From: Stictocephala bisonia
Lineage: Eukaryota > Arthropoda > Insecta > Hemiptera > Membracidae
Length of the DNA stretch: 64,000 nt
Direction of reading: 5' to 3'
NCBI GenBank assembly: GCA_035578905.1
Contig: JAQJVL010000307.1
Span: forward strand, 248,001-312,000
Part shown: piece by piece, positions 23,958 to 34,891 of the stretch
Numbering within the stretch: the first letter of the stretch is position 1
Layout: each line of letters begins with the position of its first letter
The notes under the pieces: generated by a model
What the model was told of the DNA's origin: nothing
Databases searched by the model: none
The model's input: only the letters and a program-made list of their open reading frames with translations
Position numbers and translations under genes: made by a program

Positions 23958-24090
23958 GAATAGTCGGCCTTAGTTTGTATCAATGACTACATTCGCTCAT
24001 ATACACTCATCACACTCATTCGAAATCCATATTCGCCCATATCTTGACGTTTGGCGTCTTATGAATAAATAAATAAATAAATAAAATAAA
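23958..24090 (+). mobile_element. SINE-B 3' end with A-rich tail
   Basis: Matches the 3' part of SINE-B: CAATGACTACATTCGCTCAT, ATACACTCATCACACTCATT, ATATTCGCCCATATC and GGCGTCTTATGAATAAATAA, ending in an (AATA)n tail. 5'-truncated. Confidence 0.82.
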
Positions 24091-24591
24091 AATCAAATAA
24101 AGTATTTAGATATAATACGAGAGTTAAATTTTATTTTTTTCTAGATTCCAGTCATCTTATTTGCACAATATTATATTAAAAGTAATTTATTATTCGAGCA
24201 CAATGACAGAGCGAGTAGCTCTTATACACTTAAATGTCTAAGATATAACATCTTATAAGGCTGCTGGTTAAAGGTCAGATGCCTTTGAATTAGAAAAATA
24301 TCAACAACTCCGGAGAGTCCGAGTTGATAAATCCAGACGGAATGATATCCAAGGAAGATTAATAGTGGCTGACCTTATTGACCTCTCCGCGCAACTTTCA
24401 CTTATCACTCGATGCCAGCCGCTCCGTGCAACTTGAGGGCATTGCCCGACTATACCATGTTCCGAAACTAGTCGGCATCCATCATCACAGATAAATAAGT
24501 ATATCCAGATTGATGGTAGTACAAGTAAAACTGATTAGCGTTATTCACTTGCATCAGGCACTCTGTATAGAGGACATTAGTCTTTGAATTG
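24091..24591. other. Non-coding DNA with a G+C-richer island
   Basis: About 24300-24500 is unique in the window and G+C-richer (for example CGATGCCAGCCGCTCCGTGC). Candidate conserved non-coding DNA or an unrecognised repeat. No ORF. Confidence 0.35.
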
Positions 24592-24670
24592 GAACGATCT
24601 GACAACCACGCTCAGTCTACAAACGCTCGACGCACTGCATAGCGGACATTCCATTAACAATAGAAAAATG
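24592..24670 (+). mobile_element. Foldback element, GTGGACTG family, copy 3 (partial)
   Basis: GATCTGACAACCACGCTCAG, TCTACAAACGCTCGACGCAC and AGCGGACATTCC match the family core closely, without the outer inverted ends. Confidence 0.7.
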
Positions 24671-24955
24671 TAACACTTTTTTTGTAGATACGATCTAAAA
24701 TACATATAGTTAGTTTATTTACAGTATCAATATATATGGTATATAATGGAACAATATATTTAATTGTTAAATTAAAATAATATCATAAAGTATTTGCACA
24801 ACAATACGTTCTTCCGCGCATTGTTGGTCGTGTAATCAGTTCGTACATCATCAGTTGGTTTGACTAAACCTAAAAAATACACGCTTTGAATTACAGACTA
24901 TTTATACACGTACAAAATAGGGATACTGTTTGTAAATAGTTATGTTATGTATACC

Positions 24956-25303
24956 CTTTCATTAGTCGACACTCACTGTTTTTCTGTCAATATTTTGTCG
25001 AGTTTAATTATTTTCAGCCACTCGAACGGAAGAGTCGTATTGAGGTAAATGAGGCGTTGATTATCGGTCTGTGTTGTGCTTTGGTCCTTTTGTTGTCGTA
25101 TAAAACCGATTACAGTTCAATTTGTTCTGTTAGGTCAATTTTATTTTCGATTTTCCGGCTTCGATCTTGCAGCTATTTTAATTCCATTAACATTGTTTAT
25201 TTTGACATTCACCCTGCAATGGTTGTTCGGTATTAAATTGCCGTCATCTCGTTTAATTTACAATTATATTCTGTGTAAACAAACACTAGCTGTTACTCTT
25301 TGT
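24956..25303 (+). repeat. Duplicated block, first copy, with open frame
   Basis: 348-bp block matching 32729-33072. From the TTTTCAG at about 25013-25019 (acceptor-like) an open frame of about 73 codons reads PLERKSRIE, then VNEALIIGLCCALVLLLSYK, then SSICSVRSILFS. The two copies differ by an in-frame 3-base indel near 25160, but most substitutions between them change the amino acid, which argues against coding constraint. No domain is recognised; the hydrophobic LCCALVLLL segment could be a membrane span if coding. Most likely a dispersed transposon fragment. Confidence 0.75.
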
Positions 25304-26151
25304 CTGTACGTTTTGGCCCATGGGTACTAAATACGCAATTGATTAATCATGATAGGCCGATGACAGGTTTCGATTACCTAGTTTTTGTTAGGGATGACTA
25401 AAAAACTCACAATGAAGTACGATTTTAATCAAATTTCGAGAGGAATTGAATTACTAAAATCCCGATACGGCTTTTGATTTTCATTTCATAAATTAGGAAA
25501 TTAATTAAATAATTTTAATATATATAGTTTAGAAACTATGTACTCACTCATCATGAAGTCTCCGCAACAATGAACAGATTTTGATGAAATATGGAGGGAA
25601 GCTCTACTTTCAATTCCATTCCTAAGGGGTAGAAACAGCCCCTAAACGGTTAATTTTTTTATAAGAGTATCACTGTCCTGCATTTAATTTAATAATTTAT
25701 TTTAACAAACTGATAAAAAAACCCACATAAGCATAACACAAAGATTGTCTAGTTTGGTTTTCATTATGAAAAGGTTAAGGTATTTTCTACTAACTCTTAG
25801 ATAATTGAACTACTTTGCATCACTCTAAAAGACTTATATATGATTCTCCTAAAACTGTGTTATCGAGGAAAACGGCAGCAAGCTGAGTTTTAATGTGATG
25901 GTTTAGAGAGAAACATGGAGGGAAGGACGAGCAAGGGGAAAAACCACCCCTTAGTGAAGCAAGGTTTGTTGGCTAGTTACTTATTTGAATTTTTTTATTT
26001 AAACTGGTAGTAATGTATTGTAAAAGAACAAAATATATAGTGGCTCCTGACCGAACAGCCACGATATCTGTGTTTCTCACTGTTCTCTACTTAATTATAA
26101 TTCGTGCATGTGGATGATGCAATATCAACCTAAAGAATCAACTACACAAGT
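25304..26151. other. AT-rich DNA, no gene seen
   Basis: No significant ORF. Diverged similarity of GAATGAAGTACG/CTCATCATGAAG and AACCCAC-type phrases hints at an old repeated segment, but I cannot align it confidently. Confidence 0.35.
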
Positions 26152-26377
26152 GATATAGTCGGCGAGTCACAAGAAGTCGTCTGAACTTCTTGCCTCTGTG
26201 ATATTTAAGGCGCTCATTTCCATCGAAACAGCACAAGCCATATATTGTACATATCATAATTAGTAATTCAACAGGTACACTAGATGACTTGTGCTGTTTC
26301 GATGGAAATAAGCGCCCTCAATATCACAGAGGCAAGAAGATCAGAGAGAGGACTTCTAGTGACTCGCCAACTATATA
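26152..26377. mobile_element. Foldback element, long inverted repeat
   Basis: Left arm 26152 to about 26240 and right arm 26287-26377 pair over nearly their full length (GATATAGTCGGCGAGTCAC against GTGACTCGCCAACTATATAT; CATCGAAACAGCACAAG against CTTGTGCTGTTTCGATG) around a loop of about 46 bases. The 69-codon ORF at 26284 lies in the right arm and is not a gene. MITE-like. Confidence 0.9.
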
Positions 26378-26468
26378 TGTCCAGAATCCTTGTGGAAACA
26401 CCTTACATATCAGCATTTGTCATGGATGTATTTGAAACGAATATAGTTTTGTCCTATAATTTAGTAAT

Positions 26469-26643
26469 GCCAGCGTGGTGGTTCAGTGGCTAAGGCTTCG
26501 GACTGCGGAGAGCAATGTCCAAGGTTCGAATCCCCACTGAGCCAACGGTCAGTACTTCACTCGTTGACTAAAGTTCACGCACAGGCTTGCAAGGCCATGT
26601 GAACTAATTATTGAGATAACAAAAAAATAAATAATAATAAAAC
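26469..26643 (+). mobile_element. SINE-A, best-preserved head
   Basis: tRNA-like head with box A (GCGTGGTGGTTCAGTGGCTA) and an intact box B (GGTTCGAATCC, 26523-26533). The body GGTCAGTACTTCACTCGTTG, ACGCACAGGCTTGCAAGGCC and CATGTGAACTAATT follows, then an (AATAAT)n tail. Pol III promoter boxes look usable. The acceptor stem does not pair as a real tRNA, so this is a SINE rather than a tRNA gene. Confidence 0.88.
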
Positions 26644-27139
26644 TAATACTCTTTTCTCCTTATCAAAATCGTGGTTTGCAGCTGTCAGTGTCGTACAAAA
26701 CCTGTGTTGTGACTAACTGGCTCTGTTAGATCATTTTGTTATAACTTACCAGGTTCGATATATCAGCTATGTTAAAAGGTATTTATTATCAGTAATACTA
26801 AATTTGAAATTCCAATCCGTTTTAAAGGTTTTTTTTTTTGCTTTAATTTCTCTTCATTTGTAACTAACTGTAACTGTTGTGTAGTATTTGATTAGCAAAT
26901 ATAAGGTTTTCCGAATTCGATAACCGAAAATTAAAATAAAATATTTTCATTTTCTAGCTACCATACATCGTATGTGTCTAATTAAATAGATAAAAGTCAT
27001 TCTTGATAAGCCAAAAACATAATGTACATCGTAAGTGATAATTCAATTTGCATTGGTGGTGAGTTAATACTTCTCCTTAAGGACTTTGACGAAAAAGTAA
27101 AAGTAATTTGGTCTGTAATTAACTAAGAAACCCAAGATA

Positions 27140-28915
27140 TAAAATATAATATTGCAACAATAGAAAACATTTGTAAAGAAAACCAATTTAATTCAACTGA
27201 TAAATTTACTATTTTTCATTTAAATATTCAAGGATGTTTACACAATATTGATGAACTTAGTGATACTTTTCAAAAATTAAAATTCTACCCTACAATTATT
27301 TGCCTTACTGAGCATTGGTTAACCGAAAGTAACAAAAATTACTTAAACAGTATCTCTGGTTATGAGCTGGCAGGTTTCTATGGTCTTGAGCAGATGTCTA
27401 GGGGTGAATCTTGCATATTGTAAGAATGGGAATTAAGTATAAGTGTGAGAGTAGTTTCGTGAACCTAAGGGTACCTCTTGTTTTTGAGTGTTGTGTTGTC
27501 ACTATAAGTCTAGCTTTGTTTAAACATATCACTGTAGCAGCTGTGTATCGATCCCCTGCTTCTAATGTTGATGCTTTCATAAATGTTTTTGAGTCACTCA
27601 TGGTCTGGCACAGGTTAAAAACCATTTCTTCGTCTGTGGCGATTTCAATATCGACACTCTGAGGCATAGTAGAGAAAAAAAAATATTTCTTGATGTAATT
27701 GACTCGGTTAAGGGTAAGTTAAACATTACCTCTCCAACCGTAATTTCATCCCGGGCCTCTGCAACTTGCATTGACAACATTATCACTGTGATTAAGGGTC
27801 ATAAGACAAACTACTTTGTTATTGAAACAGGACTTTCTGATTATTTGGCCCAAATTACTGTTGTTTTCTCAGTTTCGCATATAAATGATCCAGTGTTTCA
27901 TTATTCGTTTAGAATTGTGAATAATGAGATGATTGGTACCTTGAACTGCTTACTTAGACAAGAGAACTCGTTAGCTATATATGAAGCACCAAACTGTAGT
28001 TCTGCTTTAAAATAATTTTTAACGATCTTTACTGGCCTACTTAATCATGCTTGTCCAGAACGCTCGATAAAGCAGTATTTAGGATGTAAAAAAACCATAG
28101 GTCACACGAGAAATAAGGACATCCTGTGCTCGCAAACGTAAGTTGTTTATTATGAGCAAAACAAATGTTTCTCCTGATTTTGTCTCCTATTATAGGAAAT
28201 ACAAATACTCATCAAGCTGTTGAGAGTCCGACGGAAGTTGAGCGTATCTTTCATGAATATTTTATCTCTATAGGAAGTCAAATATCTCAAGAAGACTCAG
28301 ATAAGACACCTTTTAACTATCGGATAAGTTTCCAAGAATTTTGACAGGGTGGGGGAGTTTCCTTGGATTACTTTATGCATGCTACGATCGAAGAGGTTCT
28401 CTATGCTCTTAACAAACTAAAAACATCAAAGCCACTGGATGGTTGAGATGGTATTACATCGGATATTCTCAAACGATAAGCTAATGCTATTGCATTACCT
28501 TTGCTTCACATGATAAATCTATCTTTTGCTGAGGGGACCTTTCCGGAACATCTTAAGCTCACTCGTGCGTCCTATCTATAAAAAGGACAGAGAACAGATA
28601 AGTCTAACTACAGACCAATTTCACTTTTGCCGACTATCTCCAAGGTGTTTGAGATTATCATTCTTTCAAGACTTGAGCATTTCATTAATTCAAACAATCT
28701 TTTATCTAACTAACAGTATGGCTTCAAGAGGGGCTGCTCAACATCCAATGCTATCATCCAGGTGGTTTTAGAGGCCTTGGACCGATCGCAGTTTGCTGAA
28801 ATCTGAGCTGGTTAGTAATGTGGGATATAATATTTCATAATGTTAAGTTTGTTTTATATTTTGACTTACTTCATGTAACTAACGTTGTTAACAAATCAAA
28901 TATTCAGATTCAGAT
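27140..28915 (+). mobile_element. Second LINE relic, CR1/Jockey-type
   Basis: Begins within ORF2 at the endonuclease, passes through the linker and the N-terminal third of the reverse transcriptase, then breaks at about 28815. The sequence to about 28915, ending in CAGATTCAGATTAAG, may be its 3' UTR. The catalytic FADD region is absent, implying an internal or 3' deletion. It is older and more damaged than the LINE at 6824. Confidence 0.88.
27160..28815 (+). pseudogene. LINE ORF2 relic: endonuclease and partial reverse transcriptase
   Basis: The AP-type endonuclease would nick target DNA. Motifs seen in order: FHLNIQGCLHNIDEL (27214 onward), ICLTEHWLTES (about 27298, with the catalytic Glu), GDFNID (27638-27655), and SDYLAQI (about 27836), where the usual SDH histidine is Tyr, a loss expected to kill the nuclease. 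Linker: HEYFISIGSQIS, KLKTSKPLDG with an in-frame stop. RT start: PIYKK, NYRPISLLPTISKVFE (28606 onward), QYGFKRGCSTSNAI. Multiple frameshifts and stops; no FADD box. ORFs at 27788 and 28526 are pieces of this or shadows. Confidence 0.9.
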
Positions 28916-31505
28916 TAAGTGTAGGTTGAGCTATAACACTTGGCTGGACAACACTTTTTGGGTTCTCAGCTGACTGGGCTGGGGTCGTAGTGCGTGTTAG
29001 AAGGCTGATGCATACATATAAGGAATTCCAAAATGTTTTTGAACTACTCAAAAAATATTGTTTCATCGATCACGAGTTTCAAATTTTGAAAAATGAACAT
29101 TTTTCGTAATAGTTCTTTAAAAAAGCATACAATGTTTTAAGTATGTTTCCTGACCTAAACAATGAATGGAAGATGTCATGTATTATGAGATATTTTCAAT
29201 CTGCAACATAAATTGGTGTTTCAAACAACCTTTGTGTTTGAAAACAACGAGTAAACACAAAACAAGTGAGATTGGAGTTGAGATCGATTTCGTGTTCTGA
29301 CGAAAATTCAAACCAGTGATGAGGTTCTACAGATTCAGAATATCCATTGCAATTGTATCGGCCGAGGCGTTGAAGGGGGGGGGGGGTAAACCCGATTTCC
29401 CGTAACTGAGTTGGCCCGCATCTTGATGAGGACAAGGCCAGAGACCTGTAAACAAACTCGCCCAATTTGTATGTATTTTTATTCAGAATTGCTGCTCGCC
29501 TTGGTTTTCTATGAATGAATAAAAAGCGATTTAACCATCTATGATTTTTAACAGGTGTTTTTTTACTCTTTGGAACAAGGACGTTTAATGAATGAAATAA
29601 AATGACTCTTGTGAACTAAAAATTCTTACAAATGTTGGATTCCTAATCACGCTTTGACGTATATATAAAATTTTTATTGAGTTGGTAAAAAAATTTTAGA
29701 AAAATAACAATTTTACTTAGTACTGACATGTATAAAAAAGCTATCTTATTGTAAAAAACCAAACAACCTAAAATATTTTAAAATATGAATAAAATAAAAT
29801 ACAATACCTTTTAAGCATTATATTTCTTAGATTAGTCATAATCATGCATCTATTACTTTCTAAACTAGTTTTAGATTTATTTTAATAGGTTGCGTAAATA
29901 TTACTTGACTAACAAACTAAAAGTTATTTACAAAGCAGTTATTTGATTGACACTTTTTAATAATCAGCTTAAGTTTTGCTTGAAACTTTTCTTACTTTAT
30001 TTCGTTTGTACGATATGTGTTTGGCAGAAAATTAATAGTTATTTTGTATGCGTACTGCTACTTCATTATTATTTTTGACAGTACTATTCAAACTATTCTT
30101 AAAAGTAGAAAAATTACAGCTAATCTAATGACAGGGAGTTGAGGTAGTACAAATATCGAATGGCTAAACGAGAAATTTTTGTTTCGGTTAATAGAGACTT
30201 AATTAACAGAAGTTTCGTGTCCTAAGGCTGAATTTTGCCTCGAAAATCAATTATCAAAGAATGGTCCGAGAGATTCTAGTTGATTACGGTGTATGCAGTA
30301 ACTTAGTAAGGTTGGATTATCATATTTAATAGATAGTATTATCTAAAAATATAAATACACATTATATGTCTGTTATTGATACGACCTAGTTGCAGGTCTC
30401 TGGGGAAATAATATTTACGCGTGCTTTTATTGTTAGCCACTAAGTACAATTATTATTCCAAATGTTACTGTTCTTTTATTCTAGTAAGTAGGCTTTATTA
30501 AAATCCACGATCTCAAAACGGGAAACCCATCAAGTTTCCTCGCAAGCTAAGGACATTTACGAAAACAAAATTACAACAAAGCCATTCTACACTTTCATAC
30601 TTCATGTAAAACAAAAGCCTTATAAAGGGCTGTATGTGCTAGGACATAACAGAATATTCGGGTAAAAATCGAGTATTCAGTTTTGAATCAATGAATAATC
30701 CTTTCGATAAAGGTCTATTTAGTTTGAATACTTGACTAAAAATAACCAAACTACATATAATTACTAAAACAAATCACTCGAGCTTTTATTTATGTTTTAA
30801 ACAAATGATTGTTTCTTTTACTTAAAAACAAATTGTTGATGAACATGGAATGTTAAAAATAAATACTAAAATTGAAGAGAATGTCGACCTATCAGGGTGG
30901 AATATTAAACTTGATGCGTAATTTATGAAATTATTATAACACATCTTATAAGCATCATACAACTGACGAAAGAAAAATCTTTCAATGATTGAAGTTACAG
31001 GCAACCTCTTAAAATACAAACTTGCCTTACATAAAATAACACCACTTCTAAAGCTAATTCCCTTGAACATAATGAGCCCCAAAAGTAATTGGGAGATATT
31101 CCCCAACATGTCATATTTAAAGAGAACAAAATAACTGACGAATCAATACGAGGTCGTATTTCGTAGCCCGGTGGAGGATTTTTGGAGTTTATTAATTTAT
31201 ATTTAAACATGAAACGCAGAATAGATGTTATGAATAATTATGATGTTAGAAATAGCTTACTCGTATAATATGAATGTAGATAGTGATGATATTTTAGTCT
31301 ATTTTAATTAATTTCAATACACAAACAGAAGAATCGATTGTTACGAATGCCATAGCCAGTGTAATAGAACTTCATTCATCGTTAAAAAATTGTCAGCCTG
31401 ATACATTGTCACCGTTAAAAACTTGTCATTTAGTCATACAGAGGTTAAATGTATGAAAGGGCAATTTTATCATAATTTCGTATTTTCAGTTCAAGTGTTT
31501 CAATT
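28916..31505. other. AT-rich DNA, little structure
   Basis: A G run of 13 near 29376-29388 sits in a G+C-richer patch (29320-29470) holding an 89-codon minus ORF without recognisable domain. A segment at about 30190-30250 (ACTTAATTAACAGAAGTTTC, then GGCTGAATTTTGCCTC) matches about 34205-34260, so an old dispersed repeat. Nothing else recognised. Confidence 0.4.
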
Positions 31506-31957
31506 CAATACAGTTGTCATTTAAACCTTGTCAATGTCATACAGTGACTATTAAAACGTTTTCACACCTTCTTAAAGTCACCGTTAAAACCTTGTCACTC
31601 CGTCATACAGTAACCGTTGAAACGTTGTCACTTCATCATACATTAACCGTTAAAATCTTGTCACTTCGTCATACAGTTGCCATTAAAACGTTGTCACAAC
31701 TTCTTAGAGTTACCATTACAACCTTGTCACCTTCTTAAAGTCACCGTTAAAACCTTGTCACTCCGTCATACAGTAACCGTTGAAACGTTGTCACTTCATC
31801 ATACATTAACCGTTAAAAATCTTGTCACTTCGTCATACAGTTGCCATTAAAACGTTGTCACAACTTCTTAGAGTTACCGTTACAACCTTGTCACTCTGTC
31901 ATACAGTAACCGTTAAAATGTTGTCACTCCATCATACAGTCACCGTTAAAACGTTGT
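31506..31957 (+). repeat. 33-bp tandem repeat, about 13 copies, 11-codon periodic
   Basis: Units of 33 bp around CCGTTAAAACCTTGTCACTC plus CGTCATACAGTAA. A block of about 163 bp starting CTTCTTAAAGTCACCG at 31568 recurs at 31731, so the array shows second-order duplication. Part of it is an open frame of 74 codons (31514-31738) with the period HTVTVKTLSLR; this follows from the 33-bp period and no gene signals support it. Confidence 0.92.
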
Positions 31958-32728
31958 AAAACATTACTCACATAACCATGATACTCAACTAAATGGATGT
32001 ACTGATTGGTTTTAAAACGCTAATCTGTCATCACTCAGTCGTAATCCTTGTGACAGAGAGACTGAGAGAGGCTGCACAGTTGTCGGTTGGTTAAAGCAAC
32101 CACTTAAACCTTATATCAGCAATTCATACTACTGACATCTCGGCTAATGGCTGCCATTTAGATTACTGTTTATGTGCTTTCCCAGGAATAGGCAGTCGTT
32201 TCGACTTCAATCGAGATGGCCGTGGTAAAGTACTCAGCTAGTGGTTGAGTGATACTGAGTTCTGTAAACTTTAGCTACACAGTGTAAATGTCGAGTATAC
32301 GATTTGAGAGGAGGTATTTAGCTTTTATATTTGTTTTGAAATGGGTCAAGATGAATGAACATTTCATAATACTGTTTTAAAAGAACTAAATTTACATAAA
32401 ATTAATTACAAAGATTTTTTCGTTGCGGTGAGCAGTAAACTAATTTTATTTGATGAAACATTTCCAGTATGCACAAACAACTGCAACTTTAAACAAAGAA
32501 ACTACAGCATTTCTGTATTTAAATGTATCTTTAAGTAAGTAAATTTACTAAAAAAAAGAAAAAAAAAACCGCTAGGAAATACAAGCAAATTAACTTTGTT
32601 ACTTTAAAATATGTAAACTAATGAGTATGTTTAATCACTTGTCGAAAAAACATCGGCGTTCGGTTGACAAAAGGATGGCCAATTTGCACTCATACACAGT
32701 TCGTTCGTTAATTATACGATACACTGCC
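31958..32728. other. AT-rich DNA, no gene seen
   Basis: No ORF of note. Patch 32030-32260 is somewhat G+C-richer. No repeat recognised. Confidence 0.45.
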
Positions 32729-33072
32729 TTTCATTAGTCGACACTCACTGTTTTTGTGTCACTCTTTTGTCAAGTTTAATTATTTTCAGCCACTCGAACG
32801 GAAGAGTCGTATTGAGGCAAATGAAGCGTTGATTATCCGTCTGTGTTGTGCTTTGGACCTTTTGTTGTCGTATAAAACCGATTACAGTTCAATTTGTTCT
32901 GTTAGGTCAATTTTATTTTCGATTATCCGGCGATCTTGCAGCTATTTTAATTCCATTAACATTGTTTATTTTGCCATTCACCCTGCAATGGTTGTTTGGT
33001 ATTCAATTGCCGTCATCTCGTTCAATTTAGAATTATATTCTGTGTAAATAAACACTAGCTGTTACGCTTTGT
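32729..33072 (+). repeat. Duplicated block, second copy, with open frame
   Basis: 344-bp relative of 24956-25303, in the same orientation 7.8 kb away. The same frame after TTTTCAG stays open and runs longer, for a 97-codon ORF ending near 33047. The copies share both ends (CTTTCATTAGTCGACACTC to AACACTAGCTGTTAC), so the duplicated unit is about 345 bp. No target duplication or tail was recognised. Confidence 0.75.
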
Positions 33073-33608
33073 TAGTAAGTCTTTATTGCTGTATTAATAA
33101 GTTATTTAGCGTGCACGTTTAAACAGATTTTAAATTATATAACAGTAATTTTGAGAGGCATTATAATGTAAAATGTATGTTATAATGCATTTGAAAGTGA
33201 CAATTGAAAGTAATTAACATTGATACAACAATTATTATGAAATTTAATGTATATTGATCGCATTATGACAATGAAAGTTTTTTTTTTTTATGTTGATACA
33301 TAATTTTATTTTTTTCATCACCTTATTTTTTTCTACAGCTCAGGGATGTCTCATGTCATGTTTACAGTTTCTTATATTTTACCAATTTAAATAGTTATTT
33401 TTTGCTTTGTATTTAGTAGTAATACCAAAATAAAAGTGCTTCGTACTTTAGTAGATTTTTGTACCATTCCTATGATCAAAATATTACGTCTACCTAATGG
33501 TTAAGAGATAAAAAACTGACGTCAACGTTTTGTGTTTAATTTACTTTTTGGATACATACTTGAAGAGTGTGAGGATACTCGTGGGAAAGATGGGTAGTAG
33601 TTTGATAA
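33073..33608. other. AT-rich DNA, no gene seen
   Basis: AT-rich; no ORF, repeat or RNA structure recognised. Confidence 0.5.
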
Positions 33609-33818
33609 TATATGCTGTTCAGGGAGAGTTGAGAGTGAAGCTGTCTCCCCAGATTGTAACAAAATAGACGATTTTTCTAAGTGTGCAATAATGTAAACTT
33701 ACAAACCAGGAAATAAGGTTCGTCACTACAACATGTGAACGCCTGTGAACCGGGTCAGTGCTACGTCATAGAAGCAGATAGTGGAACTTCACTCTCAACA
33801 CTCCCTGAATAGCATATA
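33609..33818. mobile_element. Foldback element with about 38-bp terminal inverted repeats
   Basis: TATATGCTGTTCAGGGAGAG / TTGAGAGTGAAG on the left pairs with CTTCACTCTCAA / CACTCCCTGAATAGCATATA on the right. About 210 bp overall and non-coding. MITE-like. Confidence 0.85.
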
Positions 33819-34430
33819 GACAGATGTGGAAGGATGAACAGAGAGGATCTTTCTCCAATAGTTATATGTATGGACAAGGTGGGTGTATCAGTTATGTGGT
33901 GGATACAACAAAGAACATTAAATATTAAAATAACTTATGAGAATAGTTTAAATGTAAATGTATGAATTTAGGCATACATATCCTTTTTACATAAATTATT
34001 ATTAAGGTCAGAGTCTCCAGAGCACTTCAGTCACTTGTTTTCGTATTCAAACATTATCCTTCTTGGAGTTTTAATATAACGTATACTAGAGCAAATTTTG
34101 AAAATTTAATTAGTAACTTAATTTTTTGTTACTACTTTATATTGCATATGTGAAGGCACGCTTCGTATTGAAGTTGAATGAAGTATCTGGTTTCTGCGCA
34201 ACAAGAAACTTAATTAACAGAAGTTCGGTGTCCCTCGGCTGTATTTCACCTCATCAATTACTTTCCTTGAGAACCTCCGCTGGCTTATACAATTTACTGT
34301 CATGTAATCCGTATGTGGGTTAAAACCGTATTTTAGGTTACGTTGTGGTATCTATATTTGTATTTCGTATTTTTCTGGGATTATTTGTCCAATATAGTAT
34401 GCTCTACTGTAAAATTTCTATAGTTGTATA
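33819..34430. other. AT-rich DNA with an old repeat piece
   Basis: Contains the partner (about 34205-34260) of the segment at 30190. The 65-codon ORF at 34126 runs through it and has no recognised domain. Confidence 0.45.
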
Positions 34431-34891
34431 CAAGGTGGAAAAGAAATATGGAAACGCTTTCTCAACAATGTATTTTTTTCATAGATAATTTGATAATCTA
34501 ATTTTTTTTAATAATTGTGTTCCATAAAGTACAATTTTTTATCAGAATAATTTGCTTAAACCCGGTACATAGCGGATATATAATATTGTTCAAATTAGTT
34601 ACTTTGAAATTCAAATGACCGCTACTCTGGAAAGGATAAACCTTTCGAAGTCCGTTTTGCAGCAATTAATTTATCTTGAATAGACCTTTCATTTGATGCC
34701 AAACTCGACCTAGGCTTAGGCCTACGTTGAAAATGTTGCTCAACTTCCTCGTGGACCACTCCCAGAAAAGATGAAACATCGCTAATGACGTAAAAAAGTA
34801 TGTTTGTAAACATGACCATGTACAAGATTTCACTTTTACAAGTGAAGTCATACAAAAGTTGTGAAAGCGTTTCCATATTTTTTCCACTCTG
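34431..34891. mobile_element. Tc1/mariner-like non-autonomous element (461 bp)
   Basis: Terminal inverted repeats CAAGGTGGAAAAGAAATATG GAAACGCTTTC and GAAAGCGTTTCC ATATTTTTTCCACTCTG, flanked on both sides by TATA, consistent with a TA target duplication. Internal minus-strand ORFs (34622-34887) show no catalytic DDE/D motif I can identify, so I treat it as a deleted derivative. Confidence 0.87.

Noticed and set aside
29370..29392. Poly-G run as a functional G-quadruplex
   Set aside because: A single homopolymer, likely simple-sequence noise or a sequencing-sensitive site.
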